Source: SZUA-35 sp965530755
Lineage (GTDB): Bacteria > Actinomycetota > Acidimicrobiia > Acidimicrobiales > SZUA-35
Reading direction: 5' to 3'
Assembly (NCBI GenBank): GCA_965530755.1
Contig: CBESNA010000004.1
Location: 62,001 to 126,000 of the forward strand
DNA length: 64,000 nt
Shown piece after piece: positions 51,085 to 60,359 of the stretch (its first letter is position 1; the number at the start of each line of letters is the position of its first letter). Made by a program: the position numbers and the translations under genes. Under the pieces are notes generated by a model. That model was not told the DNA's origin, searched no databases, and was given only the letters and a program-made list of their open reading frames with translations.

Positions 51085-52320
51085 ATGGCCATCGACTTCA
51101 CACTCTCGCCAGCGCACGAGGAGATTCGGTCTCGGGTTCGAGCGTTCGTCGAGGACCACATCGCCCCTGAGGAGGCCCGCCTCGAGGCCGAGAAGGTGCA
51201 GGAGAACGACCGCAAGGCCTACGTCGCGGCGCTGATTGCACTGCGCAAGAGGGCGCACGCCGAGGGCATCTGGCTGCCTCACATGCCCGAGGAATGGGGT
51301 GGCATGGGCCTCGGACACGTCGCCCTCGCCATGGTCCAGGCCGAGGCAGCGAAGAGCCGGTTGGGTCCCTGGGTGTTCAACTGTCAGGCCCCGGACGAGG
51401 GCAACATGCACACCATGCTCCACTGGGCGACCGATGAGCAGAAGGAAAAGTATCTTCGCCCTCTGTGCGAGGGCAAGACTTGGTCGTGTTTCGCCATGAC
51501 CGAACCCGAGGTGGCCGGATCAGATCCCACGCTCATTCGCACCAATGGGTACCAGGACGGTGAGGAGTGGGTCCTGAACGGTCACAAGTGGTTCATCTCG
51601 AATGCGAACCGAGCCAACTTCGCGATCCTGATCGCTCGCACCGAGGACGATCCCAACCTTCCGCAGGCTGGCAACACCGCCTTCATCATCGACCTTCCGC
51701 ACGACGGCTGGACCGAGGTTCGCCAGATCGAGACCATGCACGGATCCACCGGCCATTCAGAGATCCTGATCGAGGACCTTCGAGTTCATGAGCGGCAGAT
51801 GCTCGGCGGTCGCGGGCAGGGCCACCTGCTCGGTCAGTACCGACTTGGACCCGCACGCTTGGCCCATTGCATGCGGTGGATCGCCCAGGCCGAAACGGCG
51901 CTCGACATGATGGTCGCTCGATCGCTCGACCGGTTCAGCCACGGTTCGATCCTCGCGGAAAAGCAGGGCGTCCAGTGGATGATCGCCGACTCGGCGATGG
52001 AGCTCTACCAGTCGAAATTGATGGTGCTGCATGCAGCATCGAAGATCGACGCCGGCGCAGACTTCAAGAGCGAGGTGAGCATGACCAAACACTTCGTGGC
52101 GAACGCGCTCGGCAGGATCATCGACCGCTCGATCCAGGTCCATGGTGCACTCGGTTACTCAACCGACACGCCGCTGGCCCACATGTCCCAGCACGCTCGT
52201 TGGGCTCGATTCGCCGACGGCGCAGACGAGATCCACCAGATGCGCATCGCCCAGCGGACGATCGCGGCCTACAAAGACCACGGGACGACGAGGACCGCCA
52301 CCGGCGATCTCCCTGTCTGA
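51085..52320 (+). CDS. Acyl-CoA dehydrogenase (ACAD10/11-like)
   Basis: A 411-residue acyl-CoA dehydrogenase. The middle domain shows MTEPEVAGSDPT and WVLNGHKWFISNA; the C-terminal RFADGADEIHQMRIAQRTI resembles the ADGPDEVH block of ACAD10/11, where Asp occupies the usual catalytic Glu position. ACAD11-type enzymes process long or 4-hydroxyacyl chains, so a modified acyl-CoA is possible (inference). A G-rich stretch precedes ATG 51085. Divergent from the SDR gene and convergent with the GH65 gene. Confidence 0.88.
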   Translation: MAIDFTLSPAHEEIRSRVRAFVEDHIAPEEARLEAEKVQENDRKAYVAALIALRKRAHAEGIWLPHMPEEWGGMGLGHVALAMVQAEAAKSRLGPWVFNCQAPDEGNMHTMLHWATDEQKEKYLRPLCEGKTWSCFAMTEPEVAGSDPTLIRTNGYQDGEEWVLNGHKWFISNANRANFAILIARTEDDPNLPQAGNTAFIIDLPHDGWTEVRQIETMHGSTGHSEILIEDLRVHERQMLGGRGQGHLLGQYRLGPARLAHCMRWIAQAETALDMMVARSLDRFSHGSILAEKQGVQWMIADSAMELYQSKLMVLHAASKIDAGADFKSEVSMTKHFVANALGRIIDRSIQVHGALGYSTDTPLAHMSQHARWARFADGADEIHQMRIAQRTIAAYKDHGTTRTATGDLPV

Positions 52321-52366
52321 CCCTGAACCGCCTCACCACACCCCCGAATCCACCCAACCGGGAGGG

Positions 52367-54748
52367 TCAACGGCGGGGGATACGCAGGGGGGCGTCCGGA
52401 GTGACAAGGAGCCGTTCCTCGCCGAGGCCAATGGGCACACCCACGCCGTCGACGACGGTCAACGTCGCTCCGTCGTGGTCGAGTTCGACCTTCAGCTTCA
52501 TGCCGTGGCGGCGGAGCCAGAATGTGATCCCGTCCCACACCGCGGGCAATCGGGGAGTGAACTCGAGGCGGTCGCCGCGTTCGACCATGCCGGCGAAGCC
52601 GTGCACGACGCCAGCCCACACGCCACCTGCCGACGCAATGTGCACACCGTCAGACGTATTGCCGTGATCGTCCGCCAGGTCGAGATAGAGCGAGCGGTGG
52701 AAGTAGTCGACCGCCTGCTCCTCGTAGCCGACAGCGGCGGCGACGATCGCCTGCACGCACGCCGACAGTGATGAATCACCGGTCGTGATCGGGTCGTAGT
52801 AGTCGAAGTTGCGTCGCTTCTGGTCCTCGGAGAACTGCTCGCCGCGAAGGAACATGGCCAGCACGACATCGGCCTGCTTGAGAACCTGATGGCGGTAGAT
52901 CACGAGCGGGTGGTAGTTGAGGAGCAGCGGATACTTGTCGCTCGGCGTCCCGGCCCAGTCCCACGGCTCGAGGTCGAGGAACTCAGCGTCCTGGGGGTGG
53001 ATCTCGAGCTCGTCGTCGAATGGGATGTACATGGCATCGGCCGCGTGGTCCCAGGCATCGAGTTCACCGAGATCGAGGTTGGTCGAACGTTGGACGAAGG
53101 CGAACATCTCGGCGTTCCACTCCGCCAAGAAGCGAACCGTGCGTGCGGCGTAGCGCAGATTGAATCTGGCCATGATGTTGGTGTAGGCGTTGTCGTTGAC
53201 GACCGTCGTGTACTCGTCCGGCCCGGTCACCCGGTGGATGTGGAATGTCTCGGACCCATCGGTTGCGTAGAAGCCGAGGTCGGCCCACATACGAGCGGTC
53301 TCGACCAGGATTTCGGCGCCCTCATGAGCGAGGAAGTCGATGTCACCCGAGGCGTCGAGATAGCGGCGCAGCGCGAAGACGATGGCGGCGTTGATGTGGT
53401 ACTGCGCGGTACCTGCGGCGTAGTAGGCGGACGCTTCCTCGCCGTTGATCGTTCGCCACGGGTACAAGGCGCCGTTCTCGCTCAGCATCTTGGCCCGTTC
53501 CCGAGCTGCATCGAGCATCTTCCAACGGAAACGAATGACCTTTCGTGCTGCCTCGGGATTGGTGTAGGAGAGGAACGGGGCGACGTAGACCTCGGTGTCC
53601 CAGAAATAGTGCCCGTCGTAACCGCCGGCAGTGACCGCTTTGGCGGCGACACCCTGCTCCTGGGTGCGCCCGGTGGCCTGCGCCAGCTGGAAGAGGTTCC
53701 AGCGCAGGGCCTGCTGGGCCTGTTCGTCACCCCGCAGCTCGATGTCGGCATCGTCCCAGAAGTCATCGAGCCACTCGCGTTGTTCGGAACGCAGCGACTC
53801 CAGACCGGCATTCGCGGCTCGATGGATGGTTCGTTCACATCGATCAGCGAGTTCTTCAGCCGGGACTCCGGTCGACGAGTGATATGACACCAGCTTCGTG
53901 ATCCGTATGGTCTCGCCCGGCCTGCCCTGCACCGTGATCACGGATTTCGCGAGGTCATTCACGACGCTCGTCTCCACCTCGTATTCACAAGCGGTACTGA
54001 TCACATGCCGGAATCCGCACGCCAGAGTCATCCGGCTGTTCGTGGCGCGGTAGCCGAGGATGACGGCATCGTCGCGCTCGACTCCACCTCGCCTCAGCTT
54101 GGGCTGGAGCACGCGATGATTGAACTTGCTCGCCTGCCGCGGATCCATACCCTCGCCGAGCGCGGCGGACCGGACGTGGTATTCGTCCTCGCCGTCCTGG
54201 CGATTCATGAGTTGTGACGAGATGACGATCGGCGCGGCAGCGTCGAGCAGCGTGACGTCGAAGGTCATCACGGCAAGATGCCGGTGAGCGAAGCTCACCA
54301 TGCGCGACGACGAGACCTTGACCTTCTTGCCCGCCGGGGTCAACCAGATCAGCTCACGGGTCAGATGACCGGCACGGAAGTCGACCGCTCGCTCGTACTC
54401 GAGAAGGTCGGCGTCGGAGAGCAGCAACGGCTCGTCATCGACGTAGAGCTTGAGCAGTTTCGCATCGGGAGCATTGACGATGGTCTGCCCGGTGGTGGCG
54501 AAGCCGTAGGCGTTCTCGGCGTGTTGGATCGGCCAGGTCTCGTGGAAGCCGTTGACGTAGGTGCCATGGCTGTGCGCGTCGCGGCCCTCCTCCGGGTTGG
54601 CCCGCATGCCGAGATAGCCGTTGCCCACGGCGAAGATCGTCTCCGTGTGACCGAGATCCTCGGTGTGGTATTCCGTCTCGACGAGGCGCCAGGGCTCGAC
54701 CGGGAAACGATGACCGGGAAGGCCCGTTGGTGTGGGACGTCGATTCAC
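52367..54748 (-). CDS. Glycoside hydrolase family 65 (maltose/trehalose/kojibiose phosphorylase-like)
   Basis: A 793-residue GH65 enzyme that splits alpha-glucosidic disaccharides with phosphate to give beta-glucose-1-phosphate. It has an N-terminal beta-sandwich domain (~1-270), an (alpha/alpha)6 barrel with the general acid Glu in VTGPDEYTTVVNDN, and a small C-terminal beta domain. Blocks GYDGHYFWDTEVY and QVLKQADVV are family-typical. The start is GTG 54748, with GAGGAG 8 bases upstream; the longer frame overlaps the HAD gene. It follows the beta-phosphoglucomutase gene by 10 bp, so the two enzymes convert an alpha-disaccharide to glucose-6-phosphate. Exact disaccharide not determinable. 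Confidence 0.92.
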   Translation of the reverse strand: MNRRPTPTGLPGHRFPVEPWRLVETEYHTEDLGHTETIFAVGNGYLGMRANPEEGRDAHSHGTYVNGFHETWPIQHAENAYGFATTGQTIVNAPDAKLLKLYVDDEPLLLSDADLLEYERAVDFRAGHLTRELIWLTPAGKKVKVSSSRMVSFAHRHLAVMTFDVTLLDAAAPIVISSQLMNRQDGEDEYHVRSAALGEGMDPRQASKFNHRVLQPKLRRGGVERDDAVILGYRATNSRMTLACGFRHVISTACEYEVETSVVNDLAKSVITVQGRPGETIRITKLVSYHSSTGVPAEELADRCERTIHRAANAGLESLRSEQREWLDDFWDDADIELRGDEQAQQALRWNLFQLAQATGRTQEQGVAAKAVTAGGYDGHYFWDTEVYVAPFLSYTNPEAARKVIRFRWKMLDAARERAKMLSENGALYPWRTINGEEASAYYAAGTAQYHINAAIVFALRRYLDASGDIDFLAHEGAEILVETARMWADLGFYATDGSETFHIHRVTGPDEYTTVVNDNAYTNIMARFNLRYAARTVRFLAEWNAEMFAFVQRSTNLDLGELDAWDHAADAMYIPFDDELEIHPQDAEFLDLEPWDWAGTPSDKYPLLLNYHPLVIYRHQVLKQADVVLAMFLRGEQFSEDQKRRNFDYYDPITTGDSSLSACVQAIVAAAVGYEEQAVDYFHRSLYLDLADDHGNTSDGVHIASAGGVWAGVVHGFAGMVERGDRLEFTPRLPAVWDGITFWLRRHGMKLKVELDHDGATLTVVDGVGVPIGLGEERLLVTPDAPLRIPRR

Positions 54749-54758
54749 GCGTTGCTCC

Positions 54759-55514
54759 TCATGCCTTGTTCTCGTCGGCAGAAGCATCGTCATCACCAGC
54801 GATCGGCAGAAGGTCGGCCAAATCGTCCACCACGAACGTCGCCCCGTTTTCGATCAAGGTGCCTGCCCCGGCTCCGCGATCGACCCCGATCACCACACCG
54901 AAGTGGCCGGCGGCCCCGGCAGCAACGCCCGACGTCGCATCTTCGACGACCACGGTTCTCGCCGGATCGACTCCCAACCGGGCGGCCCCCAACAGGTAGC
55001 TGTCGGGTGCCGGCTTGCCGGCGAGCCCGGCTTCAGCGGCCACGATTCCGTCGACGACCACGTCGAACCGTTCGGCGAGACCGGCGGCATGAAGCACCGG
55101 CACGGCATTGCGGGACGACGAGACGATGGCGCTGGGTACCCCGAGGGCCGCCAGCAGGTCGAGGGTTGCCGCCGAGCCCGGGTATGGAGCGATCCCGTCG
55201 CGTTCGAGGATCTCGTTGAACAGCACGTTCTTCCTGTTCCCCATCGCACACACCGAGCCATCGCCGGGCGCATCGGAAGGATCTCCGAATGGCAGGTCCA
55301 CTCCTCGGGCGTCGAGGAACGACTTGACACCGTCGTAGCGGGGCTTGCCATCGACATAGTGGATGTAGTCGGCCTGGGTGAAGTCCCATGGGGCGAACAA
55401 CTCTGACCACGCATGCTCATGGATTTCGGCGGTCGGTGTGATCACGCCATCGAGGTCGAACAGGATGCCAGCGTGGTCATTCCATCGGAAAGAGGATGAG
55501 GTCGATGCGGTCAC
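54759..55514 (-). CDS. Beta-phosphoglucomutase-like HAD hydrolase
   Basis: A ~251-residue HAD-superfamily protein. Motif I is ILFDLDGVITPT (nucleophile and acid/base Asp), motif II IVSSSRNA, motif III Lys in GKPAPDSYLLGA, motif IV VVVEDATSGVAAG. The DLDGVITPT and cap sequences are those of beta-phosphoglucomutases paired with GH65 phosphorylases, converting beta-glucose-1-phosphate to glucose-6-phosphate. It is the first gene of the pair. The start is uncertain: GTG 55514 or GTG 55541; neither has ideal ribosome-binding sequence, so a leaderless or weakly translated start is possible. Divergent from the M20 gene. Confidence 0.86.
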   Translation of the reverse strand: MTASTSSSFRWNDHAGILFDLDGVITPTAEIHEHAWSELFAPWDFTQADYIHYVDGKPRYDGVKSFLDARGVDLPFGDPSDAPGDGSVCAMGNRKNVLFNEILERDGIAPYPGSAATLDLLAALGVPSAIVSSSRNAVPVLHAAGLAERFDVVVDGIVAAEAGLAGKPAPDSYLLGAARLGVDPARTVVVEDATSGVAAGAAGHFGVVIGVDRGAGAGTLIENGATFVVDDLADLLPIAGDDDASADENKA

Positions 55515-55614
55515 CAGGAGACTGTAGGCGTGAACCTCCACCTGCGTCGCGAGACGCCATCGCGCGCCCTCCCCTTTTCGGGTCCATGAGCGGAGCTCGG
55601 AGTAGGGTCCGGAG

Positions 55615-56802
55615 ATGGCCGACACAGCTCCCGCGTCCGATCTCCTCTCCGCATCGCACTCCCTCGATACCGAGACGATCGAGCTTCGTCGCAGCATCCA
55701 CGCCGACCCCGAGATCGGCCTCCAACTGCCTCGGACCCAGCAGCGCATCCTCGATTCCCTGACAGGCCTCGGGCTCGACATCACCCTGGGCGAGTCGACC
55801 ACATCGGTCGTGGCCGATCTCGACAGCGGGAAACCCGGACCCACCATCCTCCTTCGTGGTGACATGGACGCCCTGCCATTGCAGGAGGACCACGACACAC
55901 CGTTCCGGTCGAAGATCGACGGAGCCATGCACGCATGCGGCCACGACTCCCATGTGGCCATGCTCGCCAGCGCCGCACGGCTGCTGAGCGAGAACCGCAA
56001 CGAGTTCTCGGGGAAGATTCGGTTCATGTTCCAGCCCGGCGAAGAGGGTTATCACGGGGCCAAGTACATGATCGAGGAGGGTGTGCTCGACGGCATCGAC
56101 CGAGCCTTCGCAATCCATGTCTTCGCCACCGTCAAGAACGGCCTGATCGCCACGAGGGGCGGTTCGCTGATGGCGAGCGCCGACCGCTTCGAGATCACGG
56201 TCCACGGCGAGGGAGGACACGCATCTGCTCCTCACCAGTGCGTCGATCCGATCCCGGCAGCGGCGGCAACGATCACCGGTCTCCACACAATGGTCAGTCG
56301 GTCGGTCGACCCTGCCCGGAGTGGTCTCGTGACGGTGGCGCACATCGAAGCCGGCACCACGAACAACGTCATTCCCCCGAACGCATTCATGGAGGGGACG
56401 ATACGGGCGCTCGACGAGGGCACTCGAGAAACGTTGCACGCCGGACTGACCCGTGTTGCCGAGGGCACGGCTGCAGCCCACGGCTGCTCATGCACCGCCG
56501 AAATCATCCCCGGCTACCCGGTCACGATCAACCATCAGGGAGAGGCCGATCGCACCCTGGCGGTGGCAGCGGAGCTGCTCGGGACCGACAGCGTCGTCGA
56601 GATGCCGCGCGCTGTGCTCGGGGCCGAAGACTTCAGCTACGTGCTGCAGCACGTTCCCGGTGCGATGGCGTTCCTCGGAGTCTGTCCGGAGGAAATCGAC
56701 CCGTCAACGGCCGCCCCCAACCACTCCAATCTCATGCGCATCAGCGAGACGAAGCTGGCGAGCGGCGTCGCGCTCTACGCGGCCATGGCCATGGCCCACT
56801 GA
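55615..56802 (+). CDS. M20-family amidohydrolase (hippurate/IAA-amino acid hydrolase type)
   Basis: A 395-residue metal-dependent amidohydrolase of the M20D group, hydrolysing N-acyl amino acids or related amides in the cytoplasm. Metal-ligand segments are RGDMDALPLQED, MHACGHDSHVAML and FQPGEEGYHGA, with a dimerisation domain inserted (~190-300). The C-terminal ligand His is in PNHSNLMR. The start ATG is at 55615. Convergent with the prolyl oligopeptidase gene (19 bp). The substrate is unspecified. Confidence 0.92.
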   Translation: MADTAPASDLLSASHSLDTETIELRRSIHADPEIGLQLPRTQQRILDSLTGLGLDITLGESTTSVVADLDSGKPGPTILLRGDMDALPLQEDHDTPFRSKIDGAMHACGHDSHVAMLASAARLLSENRNEFSGKIRFMFQPGEEGYHGAKYMIEEGVLDGIDRAFAIHVFATVKNGLIATRGGSLMASADRFEITVHGEGGHASAPHQCVDPIPAAAATITGLHTMVSRSVDPARSGLVTVAHIEAGTTNNVIPPNAFMEGTIRALDEGTRETLHAGLTRVAEGTAAAHGCSCTAEIIPGYPVTINHQGEADRTLAVAAELLGTDSVVEMPRAVLGAEDFSYVLQHVPGAMAFLGVCPEEIDPSTAAPNHSNLMRISETKLASGVALYAAMAMAH

Positions 56803-56821
56803 GCTCAGACGTTCTCACTGC

Positions 56822-58876
56822 TCAGAACAGCCGACGAGCCAGATAGGTGAACTCGAGCGCCGATCGCTTGGCGGCCTCGCGCTGGTTCGCCGCTGCAGAG
56901 TGTCCGCCATCGATGTTCTCGTAGTAGAGGAACGCCAGGCCATCGTCCTCGAACCGTTTCGCCATCTTCCTCGCATGTCCGGGATGCACACGGTCGTCCT
57001 TGGTCGAGGTCACGAAGAACGGAACGGGATACGGCTTCGACGGGTCGACGTTGTGGTACGGCGAGATCGTCTCGAGGAAGGCCCGCTCGTCCGGCGTCTC
57101 GGGCGACCCGTACTCGTCGACCCAGGAAGCTCCGGCCAGCAGCAGATGGAAACGCAGCATGTCGAGCAGGGGAACCTGGACAACGACGGCCTCCCACAGG
57201 TCGGGTCGCTGATTGAGCATCACACCCATCAGGAGCCCCCCGTTCGAACCGCCCATGATGCCCAGGTGCTCTGGCGTCGTCAGGTCACTCGCGATCACCG
57301 ACTCGGCCACGGCAACGAAGTCGTCGTAGACCCGCTGGCGCTTTCCCTTGAGGCCGGCCTGGTGCCACTCTGGGCCGAACTCGCCACCGCCACGGATGTT
57401 GGCCAGGACATACGCGCCGCCTTGTTCGAGCCACAACCGTCCGATGGTGCCGCTGTAGGTCGGACCAAGTGAGATCTGGAAGCCGCCGTAGCCGTAGAGC
57501 AGCGTCGGCGTCGACCCGTCGAATGGCACATCGCTGCGTCGGACGACGAAGTACGGAACGACCGTGCCATCGGTCGACGTCGCCGACAGTTGCTCGATCA
57601 TCAGGCCGTCGGTCTCGAATGTCGCAGGCAGCGTCTTGACCGGACTGACCTCGCCAGTGGCGAGGTCGAAGGTCAGGAGCGAGCTCGGGGTGAGGAAGTC
57701 CTCGTAGTTGAAGAAGACCGTCGGCTCGTCCTTGTCGGCGAAGGCGATGGCGGCCTGCCCGGTCCCAGGAAGGTCGACCGGTGTGGTGGCCCAGCCGTCA
57801 CCTGTCTCGCCGAACGACCGCGGCTCGATCCGCAGGATCTTGGCAACGACGTTGTCGTTGATCGACAGCAGGCAGGCACCTCGAGCGACGGCGATGCCGT
57901 TCACGGCTTGGCGCTCACCGGGCCGGAACACGAGCTCGACCAGGGGCAGTGCGTGGTCGGCCAGGAACGAGTCGAGGTCGAACGCCACGAGATCACCAGA
58001 CTCGAACGCGGTATCACCGGCTTTCCAGTCCTGTTCCAGAGAGAAGACGAAGCGACCTCGGTAGATCCCGTTCGGCGTCGACTTCGGCGGGATCGGCCAC
58101 TGGATCGGTCCATCGTCGGTGAACAACCAGTAGGTGGAAGTGAAGAAGGTGTCGGACTGCACCGCTCCGGTGAGCATCGTGCCGTCCTCGGTCTCGAGCG
58201 TGAACGGCCACACACCAACATCGGTTGACCGTCCGCGGGTCATCTCGACCGCATCGGCCATCGGTGTGCCCCTCGACCACTGTTTGACCACCGCTGGATA
58301 GCCGGACTCAGTGACGGTTCCCTCGCCCCAGTCGGTGGCGAGCAACACGGTGTCGTCGTCGACCCAGCTCAGCCCCTGCTTTGCCTCGGGTGTGATGAAG
58401 CCGCCATCCACGAAATCGCGCCGGTCGATGTCGAACTCGCGCTGAACAACAGCGTCCTTGCCACCATCGGACAGCGACACCATGCAGCGCCACCGGGAGG
58501 AGCCGTGCGTCCGATGCACATTCGCACCCTTGAAGACCCAGTTCGCTTCCTCCGCTGCGGCCAGCGCATCGACGTCCAACACGGTTTCCCATTCCGGCTC
58601 GTCGGTCGCATAGCTCTCGAGCGAGACGCGACGCCAAAGTCCTCTGACGTGCTCGTCGTCCTGCCAGAAGTTGTAGACCACGCCGTCTCGGACGGTGCCG
58701 TATGGAATCCGATCTGCTGACGTGGCGACCTCGAGGGCAGCTGCATGGAAGCCGTCGAAACGCCGATCGGCTTGGAGTTCGGTCAGTGTTCGATGGTTCT
58801 GCGATCGCACCCACCTGAGGGCATCGTCGCCTTCGACCTCTTCGAGCCAGCCATGGAGATCGCCTACGTCGGTCAC
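56822..58876 (-). CDS. Prolyl oligopeptidase family serine peptidase (S9A)
   Basis: A ~684-residue S9A peptidase with N-terminal beta-propeller and C-terminal alpha/beta-hydrolase domain. The catalytic Ser is in MGGSNGGLL, Asp in TSTKDDRVHPGH, His in NIDGGHSAAAN; GGYGGF-type blocks (YGYGGFQISL) and NIRGGGEFGPEWH are family-typical. It degrades proline-containing peptides in the cytoplasm. The start is uncertain. GTG 58876 avoids overlap, but the family's LYP...DLHGW block begins just upstream of it, so the true start may be GTG 58975 or ATG 58993, overlapping the SRPBCC gene by 65-83 bp. Probably third gene of the ArsR-SRPBCC unit. Confidence 0.88.
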   Translation of the reverse strand: MTDVGDLHGWLEEVEGDDALRWVRSQNHRTLTELQADRRFDGFHAAALEVATSADRIPYGTVRDGVVYNFWQDDEHVRGLWRRVSLESYATDEPEWETVLDVDALAAAEEANWVFKGANVHRTHGSSRWRCMVSLSDGGKDAVVQREFDIDRRDFVDGGFITPEAKQGLSWVDDDTVLLATDWGEGTVTESGYPAVVKQWSRGTPMADAVEMTRGRSTDVGVWPFTLETEDGTMLTGAVQSDTFFTSTYWLFTDDGPIQWPIPPKSTPNGIYRGRFVFSLEQDWKAGDTAFESGDLVAFDLDSFLADHALPLVELVFRPGERQAVNGIAVARGACLLSINDNVVAKILRIEPRSFGETGDGWATTPVDLPGTGQAAIAFADKDEPTVFFNYEDFLTPSSLLTFDLATGEVSPVKTLPATFETDGLMIEQLSATSTDGTVVPYFVVRRSDVPFDGSTPTLLYGYGGFQISLGPTYSGTIGRLWLEQGGAYVLANIRGGGEFGPEWHQAGLKGKRQRVYDDFVAVAESVIASDLTTPEHLGIMGGSNGGLLMGVMLNQRPDLWEAVVVQVPLLDMLRFHLLLAGASWVDEYGSPETPDERAFLETISPYHNVDPSKPYPVPFFVTSTKDDRVHPGHARKMAKRFEDDGLAFLYYENIDGGHSAAANQREAAKRSALEFTYLARRLF

Positions 58877-58910
58877 CGAGCCAGGATAGAGCGACCGTAC
58901 GAGACGCAGA

Positions 58911-59723
58911 TCAGGCCGACGGTCCGCCGTCCTCGAACCATGCTCTCCAGAGGGGGTCGTCCCGTTCGGCTGCACTTGCGCCTTCAGCTCCATAGAGATA
59001 GAGCCAGACCGACACCATCGTCTGATCACCGTGTCCTTCGGCCGCGACGAACCCGGTGCCAGAGGCCGGCGTGTCGATGAGCAGGGTGTACCGGGTCGGC
59101 GTGGCCTGCACCACGAGACCGGACATGGGCGGTGCACCGGAGGAGTCGTGAACCGTGATGCGGTCCCCGCCGTCGGCGTCGTTCGGCACGCCCAGGCGAT
59201 CGGTCAGCGCTTTCCAGGCGCTGGCGGCGTCGATCGGCCACATGGCCGTCGGGAGCATCGCCGTCGCCGGTTCGGGAGCGAAGTACTCCAGATGCAGACG
59301 GAGGTTGGTCAGGAAGATGGCCCAGCCCTCGGTCATTGCGTCGTACTGCGCATCCCACTCGCCGCCGTCGCCGAAACCGGAGTTCACGAGACGCACGATG
59401 CAGGTCCCGCCTTCCTTCGCTTCCACCAACCACTCGAAGGCAAGACCCTCACCCTCTGTCTCGCCGCTGAACACGACGCGGTGCGGTGGCTCCCACGCTG
59501 CCACCTTGCCATCGACCTGCATCTCGGGCCCGGGTCCGAACGACGCCGTTGCTGCGCCGCCCTCACGCTCCTCGACCCGATGGGGGACGTACCACGACGA
59601 GATCCCGGGACCGGTTGCGATCGCCTGCCATACCTCCTCGACAGAACCTGGCACCTCGATCTGCATCTCGATGGACCGGGGAACAGGATCCGGTTCGGGA
59701 GTCTCGGTGGTGTCGGTGGTCAT
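58911..59723 (-). CDS. SRPBCC/AHSA1-family ligand-binding protein
   Basis: A 270-residue START-like (SRPBCC) protein. The first half is an AHSA1 domain (MQIEVPGSVEEVWQAIATG, ISSWYVPHRVEE, ...GWAIFLTNLRLHLEYF); residues ~160-270 look like a second, more divergent half (PTAMWPIDAASAWKALTDRLG). Such proteins bind hydrophobic ligands in a large cavity and are commonly encoded with ArsR-type regulators. The ATG overlaps the ArsR stop by ATGA, so the two are coupled. Ligand unknown. Confidence 0.87.
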   Translation of the reverse strand: MTTDTTETPEPDPVPRSIEMQIEVPGSVEEVWQAIATGPGISSWYVPHRVEEREGGAATASFGPGPEMQVDGKVAAWEPPHRVVFSGETEGEGLAFEWLVEAKEGGTCIVRLVNSGFGDGGEWDAQYDAMTEGWAIFLTNLRLHLEYFAPEPATAMLPTAMWPIDAASAWKALTDRLGVPNDADGGDRITVHDSSGAPPMSGLVVQATPTRYTLLIDTPASGTGFVAAEGHGDQTMVSVWLYLYGAEGASAAERDDPLWRAWFEDGGPSA

Positions 59724-60316
59724 GTTTGATCCTCTCGGGTCGGTGGGAGAGCAGCAGGATGAGCGGCCACGAGAAGCCGGTGCCAGCGTCCGCCGGCCGC
59801 GCCCTCGTCGTGATGGCGAGCGGCCAACTCTGCGACTGCAGACGCGAGCTCTTCTGTGAAGGCCGCCCTCGATTCGGCAGAGCCGAACCGTATCGACGTG
59901 TCGATGGTGAGGGTGGCGAGGGGCTGTCCGGCGGCGTCAGCGGCCATTGCCATCGCTCCGACCTCCTCGATCAGTTGCGAGGCTGAGGCCAGCAGGTACG
60001 AGGTCGACAGACGGTCGATCCGGTCGGGATCGGCGGCGATGACTCCGAGCACCCTCGGCGACAGCACGTAGCCACGGGCCGACGCCTGGAGAACGCGTTC
60101 GGTGAGGCCGCGCCTTGGCCGCTCCTCGACGAGGTCGACGAGGCCGAGACCTTCGAGCGTCCGAAGGTGATAGTTGAGCTTCTGCCGAGGCTCGTCCAGG
60201 ATCGGGGCCAGACTCGATGCCGAGCCCGGCTGCTCGAGAGTGGTGAGGATCCTGACCCGAAGGGGGTCGAGCATGGCGACCGCAGACTCGATGTCGTCGA
60301 TCACCTGAAGGTCCAT
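59720..60316 (-). CDS. ArsR-type winged-helix regulator
   Basis: A 198-residue transcription regulator with an ArsR/HTH_20 winged helix at residues ~10-80 (MLDPLRVRILTTLEQPGSASSLAPILDEPRQKLNYHLRTLE split across the recognition helix). No Cys metal-binding motif, so not an arsenic sensor. The C-terminal half resembles domains of regulators paired with SRPBCC proteins. ATG 60316 (MDLQVIDD) follows a perfect 11-bp inverted repeat by 16 bases, its likely operator. GTG 60319 is an alternative start one codon upstream. Confidence 0.85.
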   Translation of the reverse strand: MDLQVIDDIESAVAMLDPLRVRILTTLEQPGSASSLAPILDEPRQKLNYHLRTLEGLGLVDLVEERPRRGLTERVLQASARGYVLSPRVLGVIAADPDRIDRLSTSYLLASASQLIEEVGAMAMAADAAGQPLATLTIDTSIRFGSAESRAAFTEELASAVAELAARHHDEGAAGGRWHRLLVAAHPAALPPTREDQT

Positions 60317-60331
60317 CACGATGGGCAGTGT

Positions 60332-60359
60332 GATATTGACAACTCGCCTTGTCAATATC
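60332..60359. promoter_or_regulatory. Perfect 11-bp inverted repeat, probable ArsR-family operator
   Basis: GATATTGACAA-CTCGCC-TTGTCAATATC: both arms are perfectly complementary with a 6-bp spacer. AT-rich in a GC-rich context and placed 16 bp upstream of the regulator ATG; its right arm covers the stop codon of the methyltransferase gene. Best read as the autoregulatory operator of the ArsR-SRPBCC unit. Confidence 0.75.
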
